From Halocafeteria seosinensis (taxonomy: Eukaryota > Sar > Bigyra > Bicosoecida), in contig LVLI01000140.1 in NCBI GenBank assembly GCA_001687465.1, positions 62,001 through 126,000 of the forward strand: 64,000 bases of DNA, read 5' to 3'. Positions 13,501 through 25,250 of this stretch are shown one piece after another. The translations under genes were made by a program, and so were the position numbers. Below the pieces are notes generated by a model. That model saw nothing but the letters and a program-made list of their open reading frames with translations. It was not told where the DNA came from and did not search any database. How positions within the stretch are numbered: the stretch's first letter is position 1; each line of letters starts with the position of its first letter.

Positions 13501-16500
13501 TATTGTATCCATTTCACCTCCGGAGATTCCTACCTCACCTACCGAAAGCTATTACATCTTACTTCACGGATTCAATTTTGGTCCCCCATCTGGTGAATAT
13601 GCGCAACGTGGTCCAGCTGCCTTTGAACCGAAGGTGGAAGTATGGTTTGAAGGCGACGGAATCTTGAACTCGCCCACCCGATGTACACTAGTAGGCTCCA
13701 ACCACAGTGTCATTCAATGCAACCCTCCCATTGGACAAGGCGACTCTTTTTCTGTACAAGCCGTGGTTGATGGTCTGAGCAGCGGTCCATTACAGGATGT
13801 GCTTTCCTATAAAGAGGCAACCGTCTCAGAGCTAAGTCCCAATTCAGGTCCAACGAGTGGCAGGGATAGTAGTGGGAGTCCAATTATTGTCACCCTTCAT
13901 GGTGATAACTTTGGACGGACCGGGAATGTGTCGTTTGGGGAGGAACAACAAGTGCACGTGGTTGAGTATTCACATTCGAAAGTGCGGTTCCTTCTGCCCG
14001 AGGGGTATAGTACGAATCATCATGTCACTGTTTCACCTGCACATTGGAGTGCTGGGAAGGGTAACCGTAACACACTGAAATTCGACTACGATCCCCCAGC
14101 AGTTCATTCTGTCCATCGGCTGCAACCGGGGTGGCGTAGTCGAAAGAACTGCGACCCGTTTCGCCGTTGCCAGAGTTCCGGTAATCGTACAAACTGTATC
14201 CAAGAGTTTCCAGATTGCTTTCCGACGACGGGTCAAGTCCCGATTGAAGTGAACGGAACGAACTTCGGTCCCGTTGGAGCTCCGAAAGAAGTGCATATTG
14301 ACGGACACATATGCTTGTTTGATAAAGACGAGTTCCCTACTCCTGACGCACTAGACCCCCATACTACGTTGGTATGTACGTTATTCGAAGGTGTGGGGAA
14401 GGATTTGCCGGTAACTGTATCGGTTGGATCGCGTACATCGCCCATCGAAGAAGGCCGAATTTTCTCCTTTGATCCTCCTCGGATTGACAATGTTAAACCA
14501 AGTACCCCGGACGCCGAAGGTGCAAGAATCACTTTTGAAGGAGCCAATTTTGGTCCTGGAGGAGGATTTATTGACGTAAGACTTGGGAACGTCACCTGCA
14601 AGAATCCTAAAGTGATTGATCATGGGGAGGCAACATGTGTTAGTCAAACAGATGAAGTCGGTGCTAAGAGTATTGCTCTGTCGGTAGCAGAACGGGAACT
14701 TGTTTTCCCCGAATGGCTAGAAAAGGTAGTGACCGAGTGTAAACGTGGATGGTATGGATTGAGCGGTGAAGAATGCCTGCTATGCGAGAAGGAAGAACCG
14801 GGTGCGGTGTGCCCCGGCGGCGAGCGCTTTGTGGATAAGACCAAATCGCAGGAAGGCTGGTGGAAAACGAATGATACGACTCCGTCTAGCCGTTGTCATG
14901 AGAAGCGTCAAAATCGAGAAAAATGTCCCGTTTTTTTGCCTTGTATTCCAAAGGAGGCTTGCCTGGGTAGTAATCAGTGTGCAGAGGGGTATACAGGTGA
15001 AAGATGTAGTTCTTGCGAAGCTGGGACACATTTTCGGATAAATGGAGTGTGCAAGACGTGTCCTGAAAACGCATGGCTTCTAGGTGTTTTTATGGCGATG
15101 GCTGTCGTCGGAGCTGCAGTTGGTGGGTACATCATTAACTCGAAAGGCATTCGACTTGCAGCCTTTACTATTGGGGTCGACTATTTCCAAGTACTGGCCT
15201 TGTTTGCTCGCACCCGTGTCCAATGGCCATCAACAATGGAAACGACGTTGCAAGCGTTGTCTTTTTTTAATTTGAATCTAGAGCTTGCGGCTCCTGACTG
15301 TTACATGCAACCAGCTCCTCCGTATCAGGTTCGATGGTTAGCAACGATGGGACTACCTCTTGCTGTATTCTCGCTTCTGGCAATGATCTATACCTTCCGC
15401 TACCTTTACAAACTGCTAATCCTAAGAAGCCCTGCTTCCCAGAGACACACACACATAAATGCTTTGATTGCGTCGATAATAATTATTATGTACATTTTAT
15501 ACATATTTTTGACTCGAATGACCTTGGATGTCTTCAACTGTGCTCCAACAGATCCACCTGACGGAAATTTATATATGGCAGGAAGAACGGATATCGTCTG
15601 CTGGGAAAGCCGTGTCCATGTAAAGCTTCTATTTCCCTTGGGAGTGGTTACTCTGCTTTTGTATGTTATTGCGTTCCCAGCGTTTGCGTTCATTCTTCTT
15701 CGCCGAAACAAAGCAGTAGTGAAACATGACCAAATCTTGCGAGCGCATGGCACCGGTCAGTCAAGACATGAGAACCCAAACTATTTCTTTCGGCGACGAT
15801 ACCAGAGATTGTACCACTTGTTTAAACCCGGCAAATGGTACTGGGTCATTATGATATTGTTACGAAAATTCCTAATTGCTTTAACATCCTTGATGTTCCG
15901 TAGCAGTCCCACATACCAATTGTCGATGACCCTGCTTGTAGTCTTTGCCGCGTACGTGTTCCAAGTGCGTCATCAACCCTACATGAGTCGGAGTGATTTT
16001 CAGTCGGTCGTTGATGAACACGCTCGAAAAGTGAAGGAGGGGGATGAATTACACATGTTGATCCAAAAGACAATGGATGAAAACCGGGAACGCAATGCAA
16101 AACGACCCAAGGGTAAATCAACAGGATGGGATGCCCAAAAAGACAAGCTAATACGAGAAAAATCGCAATACTTGGTTTCCGAACCCATGATTCGGTATTT
16201 GACAGATTTCAATACTGTTGAAGCTGTTTTGTTAGGCTGCGCTATACTGATCAACTTGTCGGGTATTATGTTCTTATCCTCTCGCTTCTCTGGGGAATCT
16301 TTGGAATATTATCGTGCAGAATATGAAGCTCTAGGTGTTTGCGCAATGGTGATTGTCGTATTGAGTGCTGCTTACTTCCTATTCGTCTTTGGGTACGAAC
16401 TTCTGTCAACTTTCTATCCTGAGATGGCCATGAGGTGTCTTTCAGCGTGTTCATGTGGTAAGAGCAAGAAAGTAGATGCCTTCAATCTGGGACGGAGTAG

Positions 16501-16852
16501 TTCTTCGATGAAAGTAGACGATACTCCCATGCAAACCTTAATGAACCCGCTTGCCACTCGGGCGGAAGTTACGGAAGAGGGCAAACAGCCTAGGGTTGAA
16601 AACGCTGATGATCTGAAGCAGCAGCTAGATGAGGCCCGTCAAGAAATACGATTCTTGAAGAGACAAGGAGCGAGCACTCAAGGGATAGATTCGTCTGTCG
16701 GGAATCCTTTGCGTAGAGGAAGGATTCGGCAGGAATTTTCTCCATATATGTCTCGCCAACCAACCCCTGTTGGAAGAGGTCGTGCACGTGATGGGCATCA
16801 ACAGCAAGAGTCATCTGCTGCAAAACCTGCCACCGTCAGAGAAGCGTCGTAA
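4578..16852 (+). CDS. giant GCC2/GCC3-cadherin-IPT multipass surface protein
   Basis: The coding region is 4578-4757 joined to 4826-16852, about 4,068 residues. Exon 1 (ATG ATG at 4578/4581) encodes a signal peptide with the core IVSVLCSLIVVW. A 68-nt GT-AG intron then joins in frame to a 12-kb uninterrupted exon. Domains by approximate residue: 30-460 cysteine-rich GCC2/GCC3 (ephrin-receptor-like) repeats; 470-830 unrecognised region; 830-1855 cadherin-like repeats (DPDGDELTFSL, AENSLI, VTDDEGLFDEADV); 1856-3360 about 13-14 IPT/TIG repeats marked by G-x-N/D-F/L-G-P (IHGNFFGP, LHGFNFGPP); 3362-3475 cysteine-rich EGF-like stem; from 3476 about eight hydrophobic segments; then a cytosolic tail with a short coiled coil near 4000. 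The layout suggests a cell-surface adhesion or receptor protein. Ligand and function are unknown. The upstream in-frame ATG at 4625 of the long frame is intronic or exonic noise, not the start. Confidence 0.88.
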
Positions 16853-16959
16853 TTTGTTTGTGTAGCGATAGATGTATAGATAAGCACATACACATGCCTC
16901 ATGTCTGGAACTAATTCCAGCTACGGCCAAACTTCTGGCACTAGCTTCTATGTGTTGAG

Positions 16960-17290
16960 TACCGTCATGGAGAGAAAACCAGGAAGATCCAGGATGTATT
17001 GATTACTATAACCCCTTTGAGAAGCAAAGAAGCTTGGTTAAGTACTTGCATGACGAAAATATTTACCGTCGAAAGCGAGCCTTCAACAAAACTTATCGAC
17101 AGCACGTGGAACTACTTGCAGCTGGAACAGCGTGAGTCTAAGTCTAGGGTGATTGACATTGAGACTTCACGCTAAACAAGCATGAAGACGACATGCACAG
17201 ATAATAAACTTTGTCGACACACAAGGCCGCATGAATGTTAGCCGGCGGTCCAGGCGGTCGTTGGAAGCGGTCGCAAATATGTGCTCTTCA
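16960..17290 (+). pseudogene. relic coding segments incl. copy of giant-gene IPT piece
   Basis: Bases about 17197-17280 match giant-gene bases about 12684-12760 at nearly nine positions in ten, with one extra 9-nt insertion that keeps the frame; both encode FVDTQ and SRRSLEAV. Just upstream (about 17000-17132) is an exon-like open stretch that follows an AG and ends at a GTGAGT donor; its protein is not recognised. No continuous gene can be assembled. I read this as a broken partial duplicate of the receptor gene or of a paralogue. Confidence 0.6.
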
Positions 17291-17529
17291 AAATTCCCAA
17301 CAATGTTTTTCCAATGACCACAAATTTCAGTATCCAAAAGATGACGAAGGTCTTGCGGAAGTCACAACGAGTACATCGACTTCAACTCAAATTCGGATAC
17401 ACTTACACCAAGCAGCTCGTCCATATTACTAGCGCCCAACAGACAATAACCCTTAAACGATGGCAACCGATAGTATCCTCCTTCTCGGTATTTTTTGAGC
17501 TCGGACTTGCAACTTCGGTTAGGAAAGGT

Positions 17530-17556
17530 ACACACACACACACACACACACACACA
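17530..17556 (+). repeat. (AC)n microsatellite
   Basis: Thirteen to fourteen uninterrupted AC dinucleotides in gene-poor DNA downstream of the giant gene. Confidence 0.98.
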
Positions 17557-17730
17557 ACTAGGTTTCAATCAAGAGGATACATGTACGAGCACTGGTCATT
17601 AAAGGTTGGATATCATATCGCATAAAGGGTATATGATCGACAGTTATCATGCGATTACTTGGCTATGGAGGAGCAAGGTCAAATTCGTTGAGCGGCCAAG
17701 GGATGGAGCAAGTAGTAACGTAAGTTCCGT

Positions 17731-19392
17731 TCACTTTGAGCGCTTACGCTTTCGCGGAGAATTTCTTCTTCGGGAGCTACTTGCGCTGTTTTCATCTCTG
17801 TCCGAATCCTCGTCGGATGGCTCGGAATCTTCGCACGCCAACAGTCGAGGGCTCACTGGAGAAATCCGAACTGTGGTGCCCCTGGAATTCAAAACGCTGC
17901 GACAGTATTGGACATTCAACAGGACAGGAACACACATATCCTCAGTGAAACCAATATAGGGTGTTTTGGACATTTAAAACTTACAAGCGAGCATCTTGTT
18001 CGTTCGGGCTTGATGCAACATCTGCATTCGAGGATCGTAGCTATATACCATCAGCTCCTGTTCGAGAGCATCGCAATACGCAGCGCAAAGATATAAAGTC
18101 AAACCCAGTTCATACGTCAGGTATCCACCTAGTTTTGTATCATCTACCAGATTTCCCGTTCTTTCAAGGGACACTGGCGGATTTTCGAGAGGTCAACAAT
18201 AGGTTTGTCCCGACAACTATAACGTTCATAGTGCGTGCATCGATCCATATACTTTGGCAACTTCATTCAAAAGGACCAGGAGGGAAGGGGTCCCCATTTT
18301 CCTGAGAGAACAGAGCAATACGAGTGCACCAAGGATCACGATTCGTATTCTAAAACGAAATCAAGGATGAACCCTTAGACTTTAGTAGCAACAAGAGAGG
18401 ACAATGGTGAAAATTAGAAGAACTTCAGTACCCACTGAGTCTGAAAAGGTTTTTCAAATGTTCAATCTAACCTCGGATACTCATACGCAATGAGGGAATC
18501 CTCTTGCGTGTGACCTGAATCAATCCAATTCAATGAGTGAATGCTTGGTACCATACATACCAGAGGCGAAGTGCACACTAGAGATACACACTGCAGATTC
18601 GAGAGGTACGACAATCCAAATCCACTTTTGGAATCTGCCCAACGCAAGATTGAGCATGCACTTCCCAACTTAGCCGTAGAATATAAATGATACGGAAAAA
18701 AGCAATGTGTGCATTGGAATGGGAAGTACACCGATTTGACTTCATGACTATTCATTCGCAGTATTGTGAAGTCCTCAAAGCGGCGACGTAGTCAACCACA
18801 TACTTGTTAGCCCGTGTCGGTTCATCAATCGATTTTCCAATAGCTTGGCAATCTTTCCCATCTTTCAACGCTTATCATCATCGTAGATGTCTACACCATG
18901 GGATGTAGTCCCAATCCGTCCGTTGTTCTTACCTGGCTCAGATTCGAATACTACCAGGTCGTCGTCGCAAGAAAACTCTTGGTGCCGGTCCACCTTGTTT
19001 CTTCCTCGTCTTTGCTACCTGGTAGTAACTTTGCACCGGTAGCTCACCTTCACGAGTGTTAACCGTGTAGTTGTACGCATATGTAGACTCTCAAATGCAA
19101 TCCTTCGTAAAGACGTTCATTGAATCCTGCAAATGGGGCAATAACGTTCCACAAGAGTATTTCTTTAGACGTTGAAAGTCCTACGGATTCGACTTGGATC
19201 TTCCAACCGAGGGGTACCGCTAGACTGGAGAAAAAAAAGGGAAAAAATCTGGTTTATTATATTATTGATTTACTCGGTGCTCTACCGCTCTAGGACTGGG
19301 TGCGGTGAATCATCAAACTTGAGGTATGCAACCAGATTTTTCGGTCGTTTCGGCGGGGTGGAAATCAATTGAGACTGGGACACTTCAGACAT
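17731..19392 (-). CDS. unassembled minus-strand gene or decaying gene
   Basis: Several segments look coding. One starts with ATG at 19392, only 14 bases after the RAB23 stop, and runs to a GTAGAG donor at 19285 (MSEVSQSQLISTPPKRPKNL...). Its next exon begins at 19224 after a pyrimidine-rich acceptor. Others lie at about 19091-18920, 18870-18748, 18355-18270, 18178-17985 (contains DDTKLGGYLTYELGLTLYLC) and 17905-17731 (acidic/arginine-serine tail ending KRKRSK). Frames between segments do not all join: an in-frame TGA appears at 19093-19091 under the simplest splicing. This is either a multi-exon gene of unknown family or one that is decaying. Confidence 0.4.
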
Positions 19393-19406
19393 CTACTCAG
19401 GCACAC

Positions 19407-20615
19407 TTAAAGCAAAGTGCAGAGTGTTTTCTTCTTCTTGCCACCTGTGCGCTGCTTACTTGGGGTCAATTTAAACGCCTGTTGTGAAGCCTTCGGTTTT
19501 GGGGGTGGGAGCTTTCTCTTGATGTTTTCATCTATATCTTGATCTTGACTATTTTGATTCACCGGTTTTCTCTGGTGTTCCCTTGGTTTTTCTTCAGCTT
19601 TACTGTTTTCTGTCTTTTCCTCATCTAAATGAACATTACGTTCCGGAGAAACATCTTGCACAGGGGATGGCTCTTCTTCTCCGTGCTTATTTTCTTGAGC
19701 AAATCTATCTGCCTTGTTCGGAGTATGGGATTGCTCGTCGTGTCCAACTTCTTCTATTTTTTCTTCTTCCTTGGAGGTTTCAGGTTCGCCTATCACTGGC
19801 TGATTATGTTGACCTGTACGACTATAGATAACAGAGGCAATTCCACCCTATAAAACAGGGGGCTGTGTCCTGAGTGAGGCAACGCACCAATTACATCCAC
19901 CGCAGGTTCCCCTAGTTCGCCTTGATCTTGTAGCTCAATGTATTTAGCGGTAAGGTACTCGAAGACTTCTTTGACGTTGACATTGTCTTTAACGCTCGTC
20001 CGATACAGCCTTAGTCCGTATTCCTTTGCTAATGCCTCCACTTCATCCCTGTACAGATAGACACACACGCACACAAAACCCCAAAATGTAAACTTACTCC
20101 TAAAAATACCCTGGCCAGTGGAAGCCAGCACTTACGGTGAAACCGAACTACTATCTATGAGATCACATTTGTTTTCCACGAGAGCCATGGGAACTTTCCC
20201 ACATTCCGTTTGAGCTTTGGATAGCCATCTTGGGATGTGATTGAATGATTCTCGGTCAATTGTAGAGAATACGAGAACCACAGCGCCAGCTCCTCTGTAA
20301 TAGCCTTTCGTCAAAGAATCAAACTCTTCCTGCCCGGCTGTATCCCATATCATGAGCTTTACTTCCTCTCCAATGTCCTCCAGCTCTATCTGCTTCTCCA
20401 TAAAGTCGACACCTATGGTCTTCTTGTAGGTATCCGTGTATACACCTCGACAATATCTCTGCGTCATGGAGGACTTCCCCACGCGTCCGTCTCCAATGAC
20501 AATGACTTTAACCACGGCTGTACTCGCATATACATAGTGATGAAACTAAAGGCAAACATAGCAGGGCAGAAAGAGAGCGCAACATACTCTCGAAATCATC
20601 TATTTCATCCTCCAT
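19407..20615 (-). CDS. RAB23: RAB23-type small GTPase
   Basis: Exons on the minus strand are 20615-20588, 20517-20136, 20048-19888 and 19813-19407; 325 residues. The tiny first exon (MEDEIDDFE) was found because the frame at 20515 begins with GTG; it joins through a 70-nt intron. G motifs are present: GDGRVGKSS (P-loop), DTAGQEEF (switch II) and ENKCD for the usual NKxD. The lineage-specific match to RAB23 is strong: MTQRYCRGVYTDTYKKTIGV, VLVFSTIDRESF, YRTSVKDNVNVKEVFEYL. The C-terminal half is an acidic, proline-rich tail ending in a basic stretch and CTLL, a CaaX box favouring geranylgeranylation. RAB23 acts in ciliary membrane trafficking in animals and protists, so its presence hints at a flagellum. 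Confidence 0.9.
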
Positions 20616-21016
20616 TTTTTGTATAATTGAGTTAATTCAGATCCCCCATGAGCCATGCATGCATGCACACAACACAAATGACCCCTATTGGTCTCCAGCA
20701 GGCATGGGGCACACTTTCTTCCCCTATATATACAATTGTCAATATCATGTGGAGTAGCACGACTAGTGAAGGATATACAGGTATGAACACGGGGGTCATG
20801 GCGGCCGTTAGAATCCTGCTGGGTATTGGATAGGTAGGTAATACTACTAGGTATGTATGACAGGGTGTCAAAATGCATCAAATATGTTACTTTACTTTTG
20901 TTTTGTGCGTGGAATGTCTATAGAATCCATGGTATGGGTGAGTTGCATCATATCCCACATCTCACACGACGTTGTACTGCTTCGAACCGTCTGATTCATA
21001 CAATTTTGTACTGTAA
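20616..21016. other. 400-bp intergenic region
   Basis: This holds the RAB23 promoter side and the 3' flank of the ankyrin gene. Several short open frames overlap on both strands, with none convincing. Confidence 0.4.
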
Positions 21017-22332
21017 TTACTTGATCGTGCAGGCGTAGGGCCTAGGCGCAGTGCTACCATGTACTCGGCGTCGGTTCGTGTAAATCCTTTCCTTGGTGCT
21101 GCGTATAGCCATGCTGCTGCTCTGTCCGCTTGGCATGCTGTTAGTAACGCTTTCAGTCCGTGTAGCTACTCTCTGCAACATCTTGCCCAGGTGTTTTTGT
21201 AACTTCGGCAAACGTTGAGCACCAATCTTTGATAGCTGTTTCATGCATTGCAAAACAGGGCATGGCTAACATTGAATTCCATCTTTGCCTGTTCTCTTCA
21301 CCAGGTTCACTGCATCTGCGTACTCACCAGAGGAAGAAGGTCCATTTTCGCGGAATAATACGTCGGAATGGAACATATCGCCGGAGTTTTCAGGAAGATG
21401 CTGCCCAATTTAACATCAGCGTCCAAATCAGGATTAACCGGAAAAGTGATAGATTTGTGACACTGCTCGATTGTTTGTCGAGTGGAAACAGGATCGTGAT
21501 AAGTACTGGCCATAGTGATCCCTCGTCCCGACAGATTCCTGGCCGGTCGCCGTTCCATAAAACGGGTCACTCTGCACTGATTGCTCATCTAGATACAGTC
21601 GAATTCGGGTTTCCGACGCCCAATGCCGAGGTGTTTTACCATCTTGTAACCCATGCATAGGTGAAGTGTATGAGAATCGAATGGCAGTCGGATCCAACAT
21701 ACTTTGTCTGTAAGGTTGAGTGCAGCTCCAAAGTCGTGCACGAGCAATGAAACCATGAGCCAATGGCCATTATAAGCGACATAATGCAGTGGAGTCAATA
21801 AAGTCTGCCTCATGAGTAGCCGACAAGTTGGCAACTATCTCACATGCGGTAACAATCACTCCGTTCAACAGCACGTACGTCGAGTTCCTGAGAGTGAACA
21901 TCGGCATTATACTGCTCGATAAGAAGCCTGACGACTTCGCGTCTTCCAAGGTTGGTAGCTATGTGTAAAGGAGTGGATCGCCTCTGTAAGAAATCCTCAA
22001 GTGTACAAAATGACGTTACAGTGTAGTATTCCAGTCATGGAGCCTTCTTACACAACAAAGATCGAGGGTTGGCTGGGAGCAACAAACCTCTAGATATGTC
22101 TTCTTTGGGGAATTTCCGGGATCGGTGACGGACCAAAAAAAAAAACCGGAAGCGTCCGCAGGAAGCAGTATCCAGATCTCATACAAATAGGCACAGGCAC
22201 TACGTTTTTGACTCGAATGGAACAATGCGGGCAGAAAACATGCTCTATTACGATGGGTGTGACAGTATTGATCATTAAACATCCTATGCCTACACCAGCC
22301 ATTAAGCCTCGTAACAGCCCTCGTTTAACCAC
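21017..22332 (-). CDS. ankyrin-repeat protein, gene model incomplete
   Basis: Two exons are clear: 21983-21879 and 21804-21703, encoding consecutive ankyrin repeats (STPLHIATNLGRREVVRLLI; LTPLHYVAYNGHWLMVSLLV). The next exon should continue with GKTPRHWASE from about 21640, but the only AG acceptor leaves the frame off by one, so the join is unresolved. A likely last exon is about 21244-21017, basic and serine-rich, preceded by a GTGAGT...CAG intron. A candidate first exon begins at ATG 22332 with a hydrophobic stretch (GLMAGVGIGCLMI). It lies 72 bp downstream of the PP2C stop. Either one intron boundary is non-standard or the gene carries a one-base lesion. Function cannot be inferred beyond protein-protein contact. 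Confidence 0.5.
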
Positions 22333-22404
22333 ACTGAAACTGGCTTGGGCTCCAGATATTGAAAAACAATGTCAACCCTTCTAAAATACAGGCAACACAG
22401 TCGA

Positions 22405-23978
22405 TTATTTTGCTCCAGTGCCTGTGTCAACTGCTCCAGTCCCGAGAGTGGTGCTGAGACCCGTTCCTCCTGTCTGTGCTCCACTGTTTTCCCGTTCTTG
22501 AGCCTCGCGCAACCGTTCTTTATGAGGTATCAGATATGCCAAGACTACTGACATATTATCTGCACTGTTTCCGAAATTAACTCTCGCGCGTTCAAGATTA
22601 GCTTGCATAAGATCTACGCAACATGCTTGGGCTGTTTCATGTCGTAGAGCAAAGTCTACTCGTCCCGGATGAAGGGTAAATTGAGAAACGTCTTCAAATT
22701 TCCAGTTATCCCATACACCATCCGAGCATAGGGCTAACACAATAGGGCCTGCCGGTGGAGACGAACTGAATTCCCCATCAAAGAGATCTAGCCAACGTAC
22801 TTCAGGTTCACATCTGCGTGTTCAGCAAGCACGTAAGCACATTACACTTGTTAATGAAGCAGCTCGGCCATTACTTACGATACACCGTAAACCTGGAGAT
22901 GCAGGTCACCAAGAGAGCGTGTGAACGCTAAGGCATCTTGGAAGGATGCATTTGGAGGAGTTGCAACCAAGGTTGCCCATTCGTTTCTAACATTCTTATA
23001 ATAGGATCCTCGCCCCGTCTTTCTTAGAGTCGAGGAACCGTCGGTGCCTTCAAAACGCTCATATATTGAGGGAGATCTCAGCTTGGATGCCGACAGCGAA
23101 TCGTAAACGAAAGACAGTTCTGGTATATTCGGACGACTCGGATGAGGACGAAATTGTTGAATCCGATAAAACTCGTCTACATTCTCCGGTGAGTGATCGG
23201 CTGATACTTCAATATACTGATTTGGTTGACTGTTGTTGAGCTCATATTGAGCACTATCCATGTTAACATTGTGCCGCGAAGGAGTATTTACGACGAGGCA
23301 GCCTCGGATTCTTCTGTTCAAATGTGGTAGAGATGGCCACTCCGACATGCTCCTCATTTTGTGGGCCGGTCGCCCTCCGCATAATATTCCCGTAGAGTCA
23401 CCTACATTACTCACCACAGCCCATCGCCCATCCAGGACCGCTATAACTGTCGCAGTAGTACCTCCATGTACGCATAAAACTGTTGCGTCGCGAGATCTTT
23501 GTCGAGTAAGAAATCCTTCAGCTGATCGCGACACTATCCAGCCGTTATTTTGATAAAACCGTCTAAAAGCCTGCACAAATTCAAAAGGGCAATGTGATTA
23601 CATCCCCGAAGGGGAAGCGAAATTTAAATCGCCGCACCTCTTCAATGGATTGGTGTGCATACTGGAATGCATCAGCAAATGTACGTTGCGGACTCTGGCG
23701 TAACGCCTCAAGCTTCTCTCCATTACACAAATAATCTGTCAATGACTGCTTCGCTACTTGGGCTGCTAGCGTTCCCAGTTCTTTGCCGTGTCCGTCAAAC
23801 ACTCCCAATATGAAGGAGCACCCATCGTTTGCATCCCAAACGAAATAATCATCTTGGTTGGTTTTCCCGGGTACACCTGTCACGACAGTACTACGTGGAA
23901 TCAACCGAGGAATGTAAAATGAGTACTGTATACTGTATCTTACCTGGATCCGTCAGACCACCAAGCCGGATTTGCCAT
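22405..23978 (-). CDS. PP2C-family (PPM) protein phosphatase
   Basis: Exons are 23978-23944, 23890-23638, 23570-22879 and 22813-22405; 462 residues. It is a metal-dependent serine/threonine phosphatase. The PPM motifs are in order: TNQDDYFV (near residue 22), GVFDGHG (residues 41-47, metal ligand Asp44), NVGDSTG, LTRSLGD-like ALAFTRSLGDLH, LALCSDGVWDNW and NSADNMSVVL, so the metal-binding acidic residues are kept. About 100 residues of low-complexity, serine-rich sequence are inserted between the GDS and SLGD motifs. The C-terminal tail is glycine/threonine-rich. The start is ATG 23978, because upstream frames fail to splice in phase. Introns are 53-67 nt. No targeting sequence was seen, so it is probably cytosolic or nuclear. 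Confidence 0.88.
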
Positions 23979-25250
23979 AGATATTCAAGACTCCCCGTGC
24001 TCGTCTGAGTTTCAGGTGACGCTGCCGTTCCCATTGGACGATCTGCACCAACTCGTCCGAGGAATACTCCGTCATGTTCGTGTGACAGGAGAGTGCATCA
24101 ATATCCCGACTGCACTTACCATCTACATCCGGGTTATCCGAAGCTGCTGTGAGCTGTCGCATAAGGCCCGGATTATGTCCTTCTGTCTCTCCCGTTGAAG
24201 TCATAGTCTTGACACCCGTTGTAACTGGTATCCTAGTACACACTATTCGCTTTCGCTTGTTTTCTGGGACTGCAAAAGGGAGGCATGCCATAAAGATACG
24301 GACTAAGAGCCAGTTCGAGGAGTCTTAAACTTGATTCCAGAGGATATTCAATCAAGTTTCCACACTACAAACACATTTTAACTGACGCTAAAAAGACATT
24401 GGTCCCACAGTATGGCCTCTGGAAAGGCCTGAGCCCACTGTATAACCACAGAACTTGAAGCAAGCGCCGTAATCCTCCGGGGTTGCCCCTTTTGGATACT
24501 ATTTTCGTGCCGTGGACTCCCACTCCGGGAGCACATACACATTCTCCACTACTGTCTGACCGCGCATCCGCAGCAACAGTCCTCATACAAGTCGTGAAGA
24601 GAGCGTATACAGCACGAGTTGAACTATCCCACCAAAAGACAGTGCCTTTCCCCTTACCTTTCAAAGTTTGGTAGAGACGCTAGTTCATTTTTTTTTTTCC
24701 AGTCGACATAGATGCATCAGACACCTCGATACTCCACCATGGGAGATAGACTGTACTCGCGTCGTGGTTTATCAACCCTCGACATGCTGTGTACTGAGTA
24801 CGCATACTGACCGTTGTGACGCAACTCAAGTTGTGAAGAGCCTTCACGGTTACAAGGTACTTTACTTCCGGATACAACAGGACGAGAAAGAGAGGAATTC
24901 GGGATGACAATAGTATTGAATATTGAGAGGTAAATGAACTATTGGGTACCCATTGGAACTGATACTTACACAGAGTTATGGGGAAAGTTACGTCCGTTTT
25001 GGGCAGGTACTGCGAATGAGCAATTGCCAGGAACCTCCCAAACAGCGTATCACTGGATAGTCATACAATTTGACTTTTTAATACATATGGATTGATTTGT
25101 AGCCATTCTAGCATTCACTGGCACTATTGTCAGCCAACCGATAGGATAGTCTTCGCTACACATTCATTGCTCATTCGGAGTTGGACTTTCGCCGTGGATC
25201 ATTTCCTATACGAGTTGACTAAGCACGATGGTACCCCTCTGCTACTCAGG
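23979..25250. other. 1.3 kb region without a supportable gene
   Basis: Minus-strand frames at 24291-23953, 24664-24365 and 24910-24680 have some coding flavour but no family match. The first overlaps the PP2C start in another frame and cannot be spliced into it. It could be a 5' leader frame. A T-run lies at 24689-24699. Confidence 0.4.

Noticed and set aside
23581-23615. A 31-nt intron in the PP2C gene using the donor near 23611
   Set aside because: Too short; the donor at 23637 gives a 67-nt intron and restores the family sequence EEAFRRF.
23953-24291. 113-codon frame as first exon of the PP2C gene
   Set aside because: No donor in this frame has the phase needed for the TNQDD exon; ATG 23978 splices in phase.
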